Source of the DNA: Enterococcus canis NBRC 100695
GTDB taxonomy: Bacteria > Bacillota > Bacilli > Lactobacillales > Enterococcaceae
Assembly: GCF_001544375.1 (NCBI RefSeq)
Contig: NZ_BCQJ01000004.1
Span: 124,001-188,000 of the forward strand
DNA length: 64,000 bases
Direction of reading: 5' to 3'
Part shown: piece by piece, positions 1 through 6,883 of the stretch
How positions within the stretch are numbered: position 1 is the stretch's first letter
Layout: each line of letters opens with the position of its first letter
The notes under the pieces: generated by a model
What the model saw: the letters and a program-made list of their open reading frames with translations, nothing else
What the model was told of the DNA's origin: nothing
The model's database searches: none
Position numbers and translations under genes: made by a program

Positions 1-540
1 AAAATCAAACCAAAAACGATTTTACTAAATTTCTCCCGCGGTGAGTTAGTGGATACTCCCTCACTGTTAGCCGCTTTGGCTGAGAATCGCTTAAAGGGTT
101 ACGTAACAGATTTCGCGGAAGAAGCTTTGCTGCAGCAAGAGAACATTCTAGTCTTGCCACATCTGGGGGCTGCAACTATTGAAGCTGAAGTCAACTGTGC
201 CAAAATGGCGGCTAAATCCTTAGTCCGCTTTTGGGAAACCGGAGCTATCACCCACTCAGTGAATTTTCCTACCGTAGATATGGCCTTTAATTCGCCTTTA
301 CGGATTACAATCATTCACGAAAACGTCCCTAATATGCTAGGTCAGATTTCCACTACCGTTGCAGATTTTGGTTTGAACATTGACCATTTAATCAATAATA
401 GCCGTGGCGATTATGCTTACACTATGATTGATGTATCAAACATTCCGCAAAAAAGCCCCGCTTTATCTCAAAAATTGCAAGAGTTGGACCACGTCATTCG
501 TGTCCGCTTTATTAAAAATCAAAGGCAGGTGTCAGATTAA
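1..540 (+). CDS. serA: D-3-phosphoglycerate dehydrogenase, C-terminal part (gene runs off the left edge)
   Basis: Catalyses NAD-dependent oxidation of 3-phosphoglycerate, the first step of serine synthesis, in the cytoplasm. The reading frame is open from base 1, so the start lies outside the window. The visible part begins in the C-terminal end of the nucleotide-binding domain with the family motif LLNFSRGELVD (residues 9-19 of the fragment), continues through the HLGAAT segment that contains the catalytic-type histidine of 2-hydroxyacid dehydrogenases, and ends with an ACT-type regulatory domain starting near ITIIHENVPNMLGQIS. The ACT domain favours SerA over other 2-hydroxyacid dehydrogenases. 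The stop TAA overlaps the ATG of the next gene by one base, so the two are probably translationally coupled. A GTG at 49 is internal and not a real start. Confidence 0.88.
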   Translation, partial: KIKPKTILLNFSRGELVDTPSLLAALAENRLKGYVTDFAEEALLQQENILVLPHLGAATIEAEVNCAKMAAKSLVRFWETGAITHSVNFPTVDMAFNSPLRITIIHENVPNMLGQISTTVADFGLNIDHLINNSRGDYAYTMIDVSNIPQKSPALSQKLQELDHVIRVRFIKNQRQVSD

Positions 541-1763
541 TGGTTACGATTCGTCCGTTTAAAAATTTAGGGCCCGCTAAAGAGTTGGCTGCGCAAGTCG
601 CCTCACTCCCTTATGATGTTTTGAATACACAAGAAGCTCGTGCGATGGCACAGGACGCGCCCTATTCTTTCTTGCATATCGATAAAGCCGAAATCGACTT
701 GCCTGTAGAAACAGCACCCGATAATCCACTAGTCTACCAACAAGCCGCGGACAATTTGAGGGATTTTAAACAGGCTGGCTGGTTAGTCAAAGATCCGCAG
801 GCGACCTTTTATATTTACCGGTTGACCATGGGCAATCATGTACAGACGGGCCTGGTGGCTTGTGCCGCAATCGCTGATTATGTGGCCAACCGGATTAAAA
901 AGCATGAATTGACTCGACCAGACAAAGAGCTGGATCGTATTCGCCATAGTGAAGCCTGCGATGCAAACACCAGCCCCGTTTTCCTAACCTATCGACCCCA
1001 GCCAACTATCCAACAGCTGCTACTAGCAAGCACTCAAACCGAACCGCTTTATGACTTCACAAGTTTCTATGAGGTTCGACATCAAGTTTGGCCAGTGGCG
1101 TCTCAGCACATTGCATCTTTAGTAGCCGCTTTTGACCAAGTACCCGCTCTTTATATCGCTGATGGTCATCATCGAACCGCATCGGCTGTAAAGGTCGGAC
1201 AAGACCTGGCTATACGGTTTCCCGAAGCAGCCCGGGAATCAGATTACTTTTTAGCGGTACTTTTCCCTAAAGATGAATTGAATATCTGGGACTACAACCG
1301 ACTGATCACCGCCCCACTACCAGATACTTTTTGGTCTGATCTGCAAGCAATTGCAGAGATTAAAGAAAGTAATGATACCAAGCCTCAACCGCAAGTAATC
1401 AAAATGTACGTCGCCGGAAAATGGTATCAGTTAACCTTCAAAAAGCCTTTAACTACGGCTGATCCCACAAAGGTTTTAGATGTTAGCCGGCTCCAGCAAG
1501 AAGTAATTGCGCCAATTTTTGGTATCAAGGATGTGCGCCGAGATGAACGAATCACATTTGTTGGTGGTATTCGCGGACTGTCGGCGCTAACCCAGGCCGT
1601 AGACCAAGCCCAAGCAACGGTCGCCTTTGCCTTAGCGCCGCCAACCATGGACCAGCTATTGCAAGTGGCAGATGCAGGCGAGATTATGCCGCCTAAATCT
1701 ACTTGGTTTGAACCAAAGTTATTAAGTGGATTATTTCTCCATGAATTTGAAAGTCCTCAGTAA
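540..1763 (+). CDS. DUF1015 family protein
   Basis: A 407-residue cytoplasmic protein of the DUF1015 family, whose biochemical function is not established. The start of the family is typical (TIRPFKNLGPAKELAAQVASLPYD) and the conserved family motif ADGHHRTASA is present near residue 206. No signal peptide or membrane segment is seen. It follows serA directly (TAATG overlap); genes of this family often sit beside serA and serC in Firmicutes, which suggests a role tied to serine or phosphoserine metabolism, but that is inference. The unit ends at a strong hairpin at 1771. Confidence 0.85.
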   Translation: MVTIRPFKNLGPAKELAAQVASLPYDVLNTQEARAMAQDAPYSFLHIDKAEIDLPVETAPDNPLVYQQAADNLRDFKQAGWLVKDPQATFYIYRLTMGNHVQTGLVACAAIADYVANRIKKHELTRPDKELDRIRHSEACDANTSPVFLTYRPQPTIQQLLLASTQTEPLYDFTSFYEVRHQVWPVASQHIASLVAAFDQVPALYIADGHHRTASAVKVGQDLAIRFPEAARESDYFLAVLFPKDELNIWDYNRLITAPLPDTFWSDLQAIAEIKESNDTKPQPQVIKMYVAGKWYQLTFKKPLTTADPTKVLDVSRLQQEVIAPIFGIKDVRRDERITFVGGIRGLSALTQAVDQAQATVAFALAPPTMDQLLQVADAGEIMPPKSTWFEPKLLSGLFLHEFESPQ

Positions 1764-1770
1764 CATGTAT

Positions 1771-1817
1771 AAAATAAGCCTAAAGCCCATTGTTACTAGG
1801 GATTTAGGCTTATTTTA
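1771..1817 (+). terminator. Rho-independent terminator after serA-DUF1015
   Basis: An inverted repeat with arms AAAATAAGCCTAAA and TTTAGGCTTATTTT around a loop of about 18 bases. The A-rich and T-rich flanks could let it work in both directions, but only the plus-strand operon needs it. Confidence 0.8.
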
Positions 1818-1868
1818 GTTGCGCTCTTTCTAAGAAAAGTCTACAATGCAACAAAAGGTGGTATTTAC

Positions 1869-2669
1869 ATGCGAACAACATTACAACAAGCCCAACGAAT
1901 CGTTGTCAAAGTGGGCACTAGTACATTGATTTATCCAAATGGGGCCATCAATTTAAAAGCGATTGACCAATTGGCCTTTATTTTGAGCGATCTGCAAAAC
2001 CAGGGAAAAGAAGTCCTATTAGTTTCTTCCGGAGCCATCGGCGTGGGCCTCAACAAACTGATGTTGACAGAACGTCCAACTACGATTCCCGAACAACAAG
2101 CAGTAGCCGCGGTAGGTCAAGCCGAGCTGATGAATATCTACAATCAGCGCTTTGCCGTTTACGGTCAAAAAATGGCACAAGTCTTGCTGACACGTGATGT
2201 ACCAGCATTTCCAGAAAGCCGCAAAAATGTTATCAATACCTTAGAGCAGTTATTACAGATGGGGCTTGTCCCCATTATCAATGAAAACGACACGGTGGCA
2301 GTCGAAGAACTAGATCACGCCACTAAATTTGGCGATAACGATCAACTATCCGCCATCGTCAGCCAGTTAGTCCAAGCGGACCTGCTGATTATGCTATCAG
2401 ACATAGATGGTTTCTTTTCAGCCAATCCTCACGTTGATCCCGAGGCCACCCTGTTTTCAGAAATAACAACCATTACTGAAACTCATTACCAAATTGCCGG
2501 TGGTCGCGGTAGCCGCTTTGGGACTGGCGGAATGACCAGCAAGCTGAAAGCAGCTGAACGGATTTTGCAGCAGCAACAGCAAATGGTCCTAGCTAATGGG
2601 CACGATCCCGCGATTATTACTCAAATTTTAGCCGGCGAACCTATTGGCACTTTATTTTCCGCAAATTAG
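1869..2669 (+). CDS. proB: Glutamate 5-kinase
   Basis: Phosphorylates L-glutamate to gamma-glutamyl phosphate, the committed step of proline synthesis. Amino-acid-kinase fold motifs are visible: KVGTSTL near the N-terminus, SSGAIGVG, the NENDTVAVEE and FGDNDQLSA substrate loops, and GTGGMTSKLKAA. At 266 residues it lacks the C-terminal PUA domain of the roughly 367-residue E. coli enzyme, which is usual for the short form found in many Firmicutes. An AAAGGTGG ribosome binding site precedes the ATG. proA follows 15 bases after the stop, so the pair is an operon that also carries the next PHP-domain gene. Confidence 0.93.
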   Translation: MRTTLQQAQRIVVKVGTSTLIYPNGAINLKAIDQLAFILSDLQNQGKEVLLVSSGAIGVGLNKLMLTERPTTIPEQQAVAAVGQAELMNIYNQRFAVYGQKMAQVLLTRDVPAFPESRKNVINTLEQLLQMGLVPIINENDTVAVEELDHATKFGDNDQLSAIVSQLVQADLLIMLSDIDGFFSANPHVDPEATLFSEITTITETHYQIAGGRGSRFGTGGMTSKLKAAERILQQQQQMVLANGHDPAIITQILAGEPIGTLFSAN

Positions 2670-2684
2670 CAGGGAGGTTCAATC

Positions 2685-3932
2685 ATGACAAATTTACAAC
2701 AACTGGGGCAGCAAGCACAAACAGCCGCCCGCAGTCTAGCACTCTTAAGTACTCAAACAAAAAACCACGTATTACAACAAATGACGCAAAAACTACGTCA
2801 AAATCAGCAAATGATTTTAACCGCCAATCAGCGAGACTTAGACCAAGCGCAAGCAAATGGGGTCAAAGAAACAATGTTGGACCGCTTACGTCTGACCGCT
2901 GAGCGGATCGAAGCGATGGCGCAAGGACTTGAACAAGTAGCCGCTTTACCAGATCCAATTGGTGAAGTAGACAAAATGTGGCGTAACGAGGACGGTCTGC
3001 AAATCGGCAAACAACATGTTCCTTTAGGGGTCGTTGGCATGATTTATGAATCTCGGCCCAACGTGACAACCGACGCCGCTAGTTTATGTTTCAAGACGGG
3101 GAATGCGGTGATTTTACGTGGCGGCAAAGAGGCTTTTCATTCCAATCAAGCCTTAGTTACCTTATTGCAAGACTGCTTGCGGGAGGCTGAGCTAGACCCC
3201 GCTGCCATTCAGTTTATTGATGACCCTTCCCGTGAAACAGCGCAAGCCTTTATGCGCCTGAATGGTTATCTCGATGTTTTGATTCCTCGCGGGGGGGCCG
3301 GCCTGATTAAAACTGTGGTGGCGACGGCGACCGTTCCCGTGATTGAAACCGGCACCGGCAACTGCCATATTTATGTCGATGACGCTGCCCAATTGGCGAT
3401 GGCCACGCGCATCATCGTCAATGCTAAAACACAACGTCCTTCTGTCTGCAACGCCGCTGAGACTTTGGTGATTCACGAGGCCGTCGCCGCTGAATTCTTA
3501 CCTGTGATTGAAGCCGCATTGGCGCCTTTCAACGTCGAGTTACGCGCTGATGAACGAGCCATCACTTATTTGCAGCAAGCTGTACCGGCAACGGAAGCTG
3601 ACTGGGGTACTGAGTTTTTAGATTACATTTTAGCGGTCAAAGTCGTGGCTTCCCTTGATGAAGCAATTGCCCATATCAATCACTACAATACAAAACATTC
3701 AGAGGCGATCATCACCGACAATTATTTCCACGCGCAACGCTTTTTAAACGAAATCGATGCGGCGGCAGTTTATGTGAATGCTTCAACGCGTTTCACAGAT
3801 GGTTTTGTTTTTGGCTTTGGTGCTGAAATTGGTATCAGTACGCAAAAATTACATGCTAGAGGACCTATGGGTCTAGAAGCACTGACTTCCACCAAATATA
3901 TTATTTACGGCGAAGGTCAGATTCGTCAGTAA
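2685..3932 (+). CDS. proA: Gamma-glutamyl phosphate reductase
   Basis: Reduces the unstable gamma-glutamyl phosphate made by ProB to glutamate semialdehyde with NADPH. At 415 residues it is full length. Aldehyde-dehydrogenase-fold features include [36 protein letters not shown], and the catalytic cysteine in the segment [12 protein letters not shown]. The C-terminal [13 protein letters not shown] is characteristic of ProA. A GGGAGG site lies just upstream of the ATG. Substrate channelling between ProB and ProA is known for the family and fits the close spacing. No proC is in the window. Confidence 0.94.
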   Translation: MTNLQQLGQQAQTAARSLALLSTQTKNHVLQQMTQKLRQNQQMILTANQRDLDQAQANGVKETMLDRLRLTAERIEAMAQGLEQVAALPDPIGEVDKMWRNEDGLQIGKQHVPLGVVGMIYESRPNVTTDAASLCFKTGNAVILRGGKEAFHSNQALVTLLQDCLREAELDPAAIQFIDDPSRETAQAFMRLNGYLDVLIPRGGAGLIKTVVATATVPVIETGTGNCHIYVDDAAQLAMATRIIVNAKTQRPSVCNAAETLVIHEAVAAEFLPVIEAALAPFNVELRADERAITYLQQAVPATEADWGTEFLDYILAVKVVASLDEAIAHINHYNTKHSEAIITDNYFHAQRFLNEIDAAAVYVNASTRFTDGFVFGFGAEIGISTQKLHARGPMGLEALTSTKYIIYGEGQIRQ

Positions 3933-3943
3933 AGGAGACGCAC

Positions 3944-4765
3944 ATGAAAAGAGACGGACATACCCATACGGAATATTGCCCCCATGGTAGTGGTGAGCCG
4001 GTAGAACTGCTGATTCAAAAAGCGATTCAACAAGGCTTCACGCAATATAGTATTACCGAGCATATGCCTTTACCTGAAGGGCTCGTTCAATTTGGCAGCC
4101 CTGATGCTGTATGGCAAACAGCGGCGATGGCAATGCAGGATGTCGATCATTATTTTCAAGCAATGCAACGGCTTCAAAAAAAATATGCCGCTGATATCCA
4201 GTTAGAAATTGGCTTTGAAGTCGATTACTTACCAGGCTATGAGGATTGGACGCGTGACTTTCTGAATGAATATGGGCCCTTGCTTAGTGATGGGGTGCTG
4301 TCAGTTCACTTTGTAGCAGGTGCGGGCGGCTTACGAGGGGTAGATTATGACGCCAAAGAATGGCGTGAAGGGGTAGTTACCCCCCTAGGCAGTTATCAAG
4401 CTGCTCAAAAACGCTACTTCGAGACGGTTCGCGCGTCACTTTTGGCGGATTTAGGACCTTTTAAACCAACACGCTTAGGGCACATCACTCTTTGCGAAAA
4501 ATTCCAACAAGAATTTACAGATACTAAGCGGGATGCTGCCACTAATCAATTGCTGGAAACTCTCTTAGACGAAATCCAAGCAGCAGGCTATGAATTAGAT
4601 CTGAATACGGCTGGTTTTGACAAACCGGCTTATCGTCAAAGCTATCCTTCAACCGATATTTTGCTCTTAGCCCAAGCACGAAAAATTCCATTGGTCTACG
4701 GCTCTGATAGTCATGGGCTGGCAGATATCGGCCGCCACTATGATTGGGCGCAGACTTGGCTTTAA
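3944..4765 (+). CDS. PHP-domain phosphatase, histidinol-phosphatase (HisJ/HisK) family
   Basis: A 273-residue PHP-fold metal-dependent phosphoesterase. Metal-ligand motifs are in the expected order: DGHTHTEYCPHG at the N-terminus, ITEHMPL near residue 38, a GFEVDY strand and GSDSHGLADIGRHY near the C-terminus. Family members hydrolyse L-histidinol phosphate in histidine synthesis. No other his biosynthesis gene is present; it is the third gene of a proline operon, 11 bases after proA behind an AAAGGAG site. It could therefore act on a different phosphate ester; the family call is firm, the substrate is not. Confidence 0.8.
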   Translation: MKRDGHTHTEYCPHGSGEPVELLIQKAIQQGFTQYSITEHMPLPEGLVQFGSPDAVWQTAAMAMQDVDHYFQAMQRLQKKYAADIQLEIGFEVDYLPGYEDWTRDFLNEYGPLLSDGVLSVHFVAGAGGLRGVDYDAKEWREGVVTPLGSYQAAQKRYFETVRASLLADLGPFKPTRLGHITLCEKFQQEFTDTKRDAATNQLLETLLDEIQAAGYELDLNTAGFDKPAYRQSYPSTDILLLAQARKIPLVYGSDSHGLADIGRHYDWAQTWL

Positions 4766-4775
4766 ATGAATCGAC

Positions 4776-4807
4776 AAAAAAAGCGGAGAGATTTCTCCGC
4801 TTTTTTT
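4776..4807 (+). terminator. Rho-independent terminator after proBA operon
   Basis: Hairpin AAGCGGAGA / TCTCCGCTT with a short loop, preceded by A7 and followed by T7. Strong form; the A-tract means it could also stop minus-strand transcripts. Confidence 0.85.
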
Positions 4808-4996
4808 GCCCTAAAGGTATATGTGCTCTTGCTAAGCAAGAAGAAAATATGTCGTAGCTTGTGAACACAATATAAAGGACTGCGTTATTTTTTACAATTG
4901 TTTCTGCTATATTTTCCCTGGCTGTGAGAAGAAATTTACAGTTCTTTCACATTTTTTTATTCTAACGAGCGTTATTGCTCAATTTTTAACAAGCCC

Positions 4997-5242
4997 TCAG
5001 TTAATCCCTGGTTGGATCTCAAATTCTGCGGTGCACCACAAGGATGGATTGAGCAGATAGAGACGATCCAAATGACCGTGACTTTCGCGAATCGTTGTTT
5101 CGATGCGGTAATGCTCACCTGCTTTTAAATCATAATGCGGAATCCGGTCATCGCGTACATGATCCGACCAAGTCCCACTGGGTTCAAAGACACTGTGGGT
5201 CAGTCGCAAGCGCCCCTGCTTGATATACAAATCATAAACCAC
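4997..5242 (-). CDS. Small hypothetical protein downstream of the fluoride antiporter, probably N-terminally interrupted
   Basis: An 81-codon open frame starting at a GTG, product not recognised. It is polar and soluble-looking, with no membrane segment. The coding frame appears to begin further upstream: reading back from the GTG gives 15 more plausible codons (LQGAYEYDLPSRKGL), then an in-frame TAA at 5288-5290, then 12 codons back to an ATG at 5324-5326 placed one base after the antiporter stop. So the gene may be a 109-residue protein broken by one nonsense codon. Alternatively, an AAGGAG site near 5280-5285 drives a 10-codon ORF (MNMIYPAVKV) whose TAG overlaps the GTG, allowing coupled translation. 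Its position places it under the fluoride riboswitch. Confidence 0.5.
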   Translation of the reverse strand: MVYDLYIKQGRLRLTHSVFEPSGTWSDHVRDDRIPHYDLKAGEHYRIETTIRESHGHLDRLYLLNPSLWCTAEFEIQPGIN

Positions 5243-5327
5243 TAGACCTTTACGGCTGGGTAAATCATATTCATACGCTCCTTGAAGTTACCCTTTTAAA
5301 AGAATTCGTCGTTTTTCTGTCCCCATA

Positions 5328-6560
5328 CTACTCGCCACGCTTCATTTCTAAATTGCCATGCACCACTTTTTGTAGCCCATAGATTGACAGTTGCCGGTTG
5401 ACGATATGAGCAAAGCTCGACACGATAAAAAAGTAGGGTAAGTAAGCAAAGCCAAAAACTTCAGCCCCAATAAAAAGCGGTGCTAAAAAAGTATTAGTGG
5501 CACCCCCGAACACACTCGCATAGCCTAACGCTGCTACTAAAGGTAGTGGCAAACCAACCAGCGGCGCAATCGCTGCCCCTAGTGTCGCACCAATGGCAAA
5601 AAGCGGCGTCACTTCCCCACCTTGATAACCAGCTGCCAAAGTTAAAACGGTCAGCGCAAGCTTCAAAAGCCAGTCCCATTCATAAATCGTCCCAGTAAAA
5701 CTAGCACTGATTAAATTTGTGCCTAAGCCGCTGTAACGTCCCTGCCCCAACAAGAGTAATAGCACGCTTAGCACGGCACCAACGACTGCGATTCGAAGCA
5801 ATGGATTCGCTAATTTTTGCGTTAGCCAGGTCTTGAGTTGTTTTAAAGAGTGCGCAAACAGTTTTCCCACTATGCCAAAAAGGAGACCTAAGCCGACTAA
5901 TTTACCCATTGTAGCTAAATCTAATACCACTGCTCCTTGTAACGGAAAAGTGAATTTTTCCAAACCTAAGGCATGGGAAACGTTGCTGGCAGTAAAAGCT
6001 GCTACTACTGCTGGCAGCAATGCTTGATAATGAAGAAAGCCCACCACCAGTACTTCCATTGCAAAAAAGATCGCCGCGATTGGTGTTTGGAACAAGCCAG
6101 CAAAGCCCGCCGCCATACCGGCCACTAAAAAAATCGTTTTGCCGTTTTTCAAGGTAATAGGCAGTTGTCGTTCAAACCAGTTACCAAAAGTAGCGCCTAT
6201 TTGCACAGCTACTCCTTCGCGCCCAGCGCTGCCACCAAATAGATGCGTTAGCCATGTCCCTAGAATAACCAAAGGAATCAAGCGTTTGGGAATCACTTCT
6301 TCCTCCCCATGCCCGACTTCAAAAACGAGGTTCATCCCTTTAGCGGCCTCTCCGCCAACCCGCTGATACATATAAACGATTCCTACACCAACTAGCGCCA
6401 AAAAAGGGAGCAATAGCCAAACATGGCTCATTCGGAAATCCGTAATAGCCAACAAAACGCGTCCAAAGAGGGCATCCACACTCCCTACTACCGCGCCAAT
6501 CACCAAACCAGCCCCACTTAACCATCCAAAAATCTTCACTTTTTCCATTTGCTGTCGCAT
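5328..6560 (-). CDS. CLC-type fluoride/proton antiporter (CLC-F)
   Basis: A 410-residue polytopic membrane protein of the CLC family. It has GSAGREGVAVQIGATFG near residue 110 (the GREG motif with the gating glutamate) and GYQGGEVTPLFAIGATLG near residue 312. The GREGV and GGEVTP forms are those of the fluoride-specific branch rather than the chloride GKEGP form. Decisive context: the transcript leader carries a fluoride riboswitch with a terminator, so expression should rise with cytoplasmic fluoride. CLC-F proteins export F- in exchange for protons, and an Enterococcus casseliflavus CLC-F is a studied example. The ATG is chosen for an AAGGAG 10 bases upstream. A small ORF follows directly. 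Confidence 0.88.
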   Translation of the reverse strand: MRQQMEKVKIFGWLSGAGLVIGAVVGSVDALFGRVLLAITDFRMSHVWLLLPFLALVGVGIVYMYQRVGGEAAKGMNLVFEVGHGEEEVIPKRLIPLVILGTWLTHLFGGSAGREGVAVQIGATFGNWFERQLPITLKNGKTIFLVAGMAAGFAGLFQTPIAAIFFAMEVLVVGFLHYQALLPAVVAAFTASNVSHALGLEKFTFPLQGAVVLDLATMGKLVGLGLLFGIVGKLFAHSLKQLKTWLTQKLANPLLRIAVVGAVLSVLLLLLGQGRYSGLGTNLISASFTGTIYEWDWLLKLALTVLTLAAGYQGGEVTPLFAIGATLGAAIAPLVGLPLPLVAALGYASVFGGATNTFLAPLFIGAEVFGFAYLPYFFIVSSFAHIVNRQLSIYGLQKVVHGNLEMKRGE

Positions 6561-6597
6561 TCCGTCACTTCTCCTTCTAAATTATAATAATTATAAA

Positions 6598-6643
6598 TAA
6601 AAAAAGCCGACAACTTCTGTTTAAAAAACAGAAGTCATCAGCT
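6598..6643 (-). terminator. Riboswitch expression-platform terminator
   Basis: On the minus strand, AGCTGATGACTTCTG pairs with CAGAAGTTGTCGGCT and is followed by T7. The 5' arm overlaps the conserved 3' part of the fluoride aptamer (GCTGATGACTTCT), so aptamer folding with fluoride would prevent this hairpin and allow read-through into the antiporter gene. Confidence 0.85.
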
Positions 6644-6690
6644 TTGTAAGCAGTTTAGGTATGAACCAAGGGAGAACCTCATTCCCTGTC
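6625..6690 (-). ncRNA. Fluoride riboswitch (crcB motif) aptamer
   Basis: The minus-strand RNA contains in order AGGGAATGAGGTTCTCCCT, a small GGTTCATACC hairpin, TAAACTGC, and AAGCTGATGACTTCT. These match the crcB-motif consensus blocks (GATGAGG...CC stem, AAACTGC, GCTGATG-CYTCT) in order and spacing, including the pseudoknot partners. It lies about 65 bases upstream of the CLC-F start. The match was made by eye; no covariance search was run. Confidence 0.88.
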
Positions 6691-6883
6691 CTAGAGTATA
6701 GCTGAAACTGGTAAAAATTGTCAATTCATTTTCAGAAATTTTCACTTATAAAGAAACAACTAACCAACTTCTTTTCAAACAAGAAAAGTCTTGAAATTTC
6801 TAAGACTTTCAAGGTAGAATTCTCCCCTTTTAGGTCCTTTATGCTAAACTATGAGAGAATCCAACAATTGTGAGGTTGCTTTT

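Noticed and set aside
2828-3476. Open frames on the minus strand inside proA
   Set aside because: They are shadows of the strongly conserved proA frame, lack ribosome binding sites and show no family motifs.
5328-6560. Ordinary chloride channel annotation
   Set aside because: The fluoride riboswitch in the leader and the GREGV motif favour the fluoride branch.
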